Assembly: GCA_017446125.1 (NCBI GenBank)
Contig: JAFSRL010000183.1
Span: 1 to 14,010, forward strand
DNA: 14,010 nt
Source of the DNA: Lachnospiraceae bacterium
Lineage (GTDB): Bacteria > Bacillota > Clostridia > Lachnospirales > Lachnospiraceae
Direction of reading: 5' to 3'
The notes under the pieces were generated by a model. The model ran no database searches. It worked only from the letters and a program-made list of their open reading frames with translations, and was not told the DNA's origin. This document shows, piece by piece, positions 13,470 through 14,010 of the stretch (positions are counted from its first letter, which is position 1; each line of letters opens with the position of its first letter). Both the position numbers and the translations under genes were made by a program.

Positions 13470-13511
13470 AAACGGACTTGCATCGATGAAAGCGGTGGAA
13501 GCCCGTTTTTT
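13470..13511 (+). terminator. Probable intrinsic terminator between codY and flgB
   Basis: AAACGG (13470-13475) pairs with CCGTTT (13503-13508), the stem is prolonged by CTT/AAG after one mismatch, and TTTTTTGTT follows. A competing small stem TGCAA/TTGCA (13467-13471 with 13478-13482) would block its left arm. It may end codY transcripts or attenuate those starting at the sigma-D-like promoter. Confidence 0.55.
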
Positions 13512-13603
13512 GTTATATCGTTTTAGAATAAACAGTATATCATCAAAATCCGCAATATCTTGTGCCGGAGGGCAAAAAAAGCACAAAATGTTGCTGAAAT
13601 TGC

Positions 13604-13632
13604 TTGAAATTTGGAACCAAAAATCATACAAT
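13604..13632 (+). promoter_or_regulatory. Sigma-A promoter of the flgB operon
   Basis: TTGAAA (13604-13609), a 17-base spacer and TACAAT (13627-13632) are both one mismatch from consensus. Transcription would start near 13639, giving a 22-base leader with GGAGG. The -35 overlaps AATTGCTTGAAATTT (13598-13612), which matches the CodY consensus at 11 of 15 positions, a weak site. Confidence 0.75.
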
Positions 13633-13660
13633 TAAAGCTAAGTATGGAGGAAAAGGCGTT

Positions 13661-14010
13661 ATGATCAATTCCAATGCGTTTGACTACGTACGGGTGCTGG
13701 ATAAGGCGGCGGATGCGGCCTGGATCCGCAACGAGGTTTTGGCCAATAACATGGCCAATATCAACACGCCCGGCTATAAGCGCCAGGACATTAACTTTGA
13801 AGGGGAGCTGGAGCGCGCACTCGGGCACTCCCGGTATAAGACGATGGATCAAAAGGTTGCCGAGGTCAAGGACAACCGGACCCTCATCCGTACCTATACC
13901 GACTACGCGAACTTCTCGTACCGCACCGACGGCAACAACGTCGACATCGATACTGAGAACGTGATGCTTGCGAAAAACCAGATGAAGTATAACGGCCTTA
14001 TGACCTGTCT
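13661..14010 (+). CDS. flgB: Flagellar basal-body rod protein FlgB (3' end cut by the window)
   Basis: The first 116 codons of FlgB, a proximal rod component of the flagellar basal body exported by the flagellar type III apparatus, are present; the family is usually about 130 residues, so 15-25 residues are missing past the window edge. The N-terminal rod motif LANNMANINTPGYKRQD (27-43) and the C-terminal-proximal YRTDGNNVDIDTEN (87-100) are diagnostic. GGAGG lies ten bases before ATG 13661. It is normally the first gene of the fla/che operon (flgB, flgC, fliE, fliF and so on), which should continue beyond 14010. The position right after codY is the same as in Bacillus. Confidence 0.95.
   Translation, partial: MINSNAFDYVRVLDKAADAAWIRNEVLANNMANINTPGYKRQDINFEGELERALGHSRYKTMDQKVAEVKDNRTLIRTYTDYANFSYRTDGNNVDIDTENVMLAKNQMKYNGLMTC

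Noticed and set aside
13441..13660. Cyclic-di-GMP riboswitch in front of flgB
   Set aside because: Such riboswitches precede flgB in some Clostridia, but the conserved GEMM core segments were not found; only a simple terminator-like hairpin is visible.
1..14010. CRISPR array
   Set aside because: The recurring units are palindromes in separate intergenic regions with no regular spacers and no cas genes.

Overview
The window looks like chromosome of a motile, low-GC-lineage but moderately GC-rich member of the Clostridia, most probably Lachnospiraceae. The evidence is a HrcA/CIRCE-controlled groESL operon, an apt-rel-MBL hydrolase-hemZ gene string, a CodY regulator almost identical in its DNA-binding helix to the Bacillus protein, and the order topA, codY, flgB, which also characterises Bacillus-type genomes. 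All recognised genes lie on the + strand. The family identification comes from reading motifs and remembered gene orders, not from a search.

Layout. 1-1220: an accessory Rpn-type PD-(D/E)XK nuclease gene with its own compact promoter and terminator, bracketed by two nearly identical palindromic repeats. 1288-3425: groES-groEL with a sigma-A promoter, a perfect CIRCE operator and a strong terminator. 3426-3653: a gene-free stretch with an 18-bp palindrome and a duplicated ~51-bp sequence. 3654-4988: a MntA (nucleotidyltransferase antitoxin) / HepT (HEPN RNase toxin) pair overlapping each other, followed with a 4-base overlap by a PrsW-family membrane protease. 4989-5298: a cluster of short palindromic repeats and a GC-rich hairpin, then the apt promoter. 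5299-10155: apt, bifunctional (p)ppGpp synthetase/hydrolase, a metallo-beta-lactamase-fold hydrolase and hemZ, spaced by 8 bases or overlapping, so probably one operon. 10257-12356: topA with its own promoter. 12534-13313: codY behind a curved-looking AT-rich leader. 13314-13660: a long inverted-repeat hairpin, a terminator and two candidate promoters. 13661 to the end: flgB, cut by the window edge, the probable first gene of a flagellar basal-body operon.

How the genes fit together. The housekeeping part centres on purine nucleotides and starvation: Apt salvages adenine, Rel converts GTP/GDP to (p)ppGpp and degrades it, and CodY senses GTP and branched-chain amino acids in the families where it has been studied and represses motility genes. 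The flagellar operon starts directly downstream of codY. The accessory part (Rpn nuclease, MntA/HepT, repeats) is concentrated around groESL, with lower GC than its neighbours.

The most unusual observation is a family of at least seven 27-29-nt imperfect palindromes. They share an off-centre CCGTCCC core at a fixed position but have two different kinds of complementary arms, and they occur singly or as inverted pairs in four intergenic regions. A second is that both accessory loci have the same extended -10 (TGCTATAATT) placed so that the start codon coincides with the predicted transcription start, which suggests leaderless messages. I found no CRISPR array, tRNA, rRNA or complete insertion sequence.
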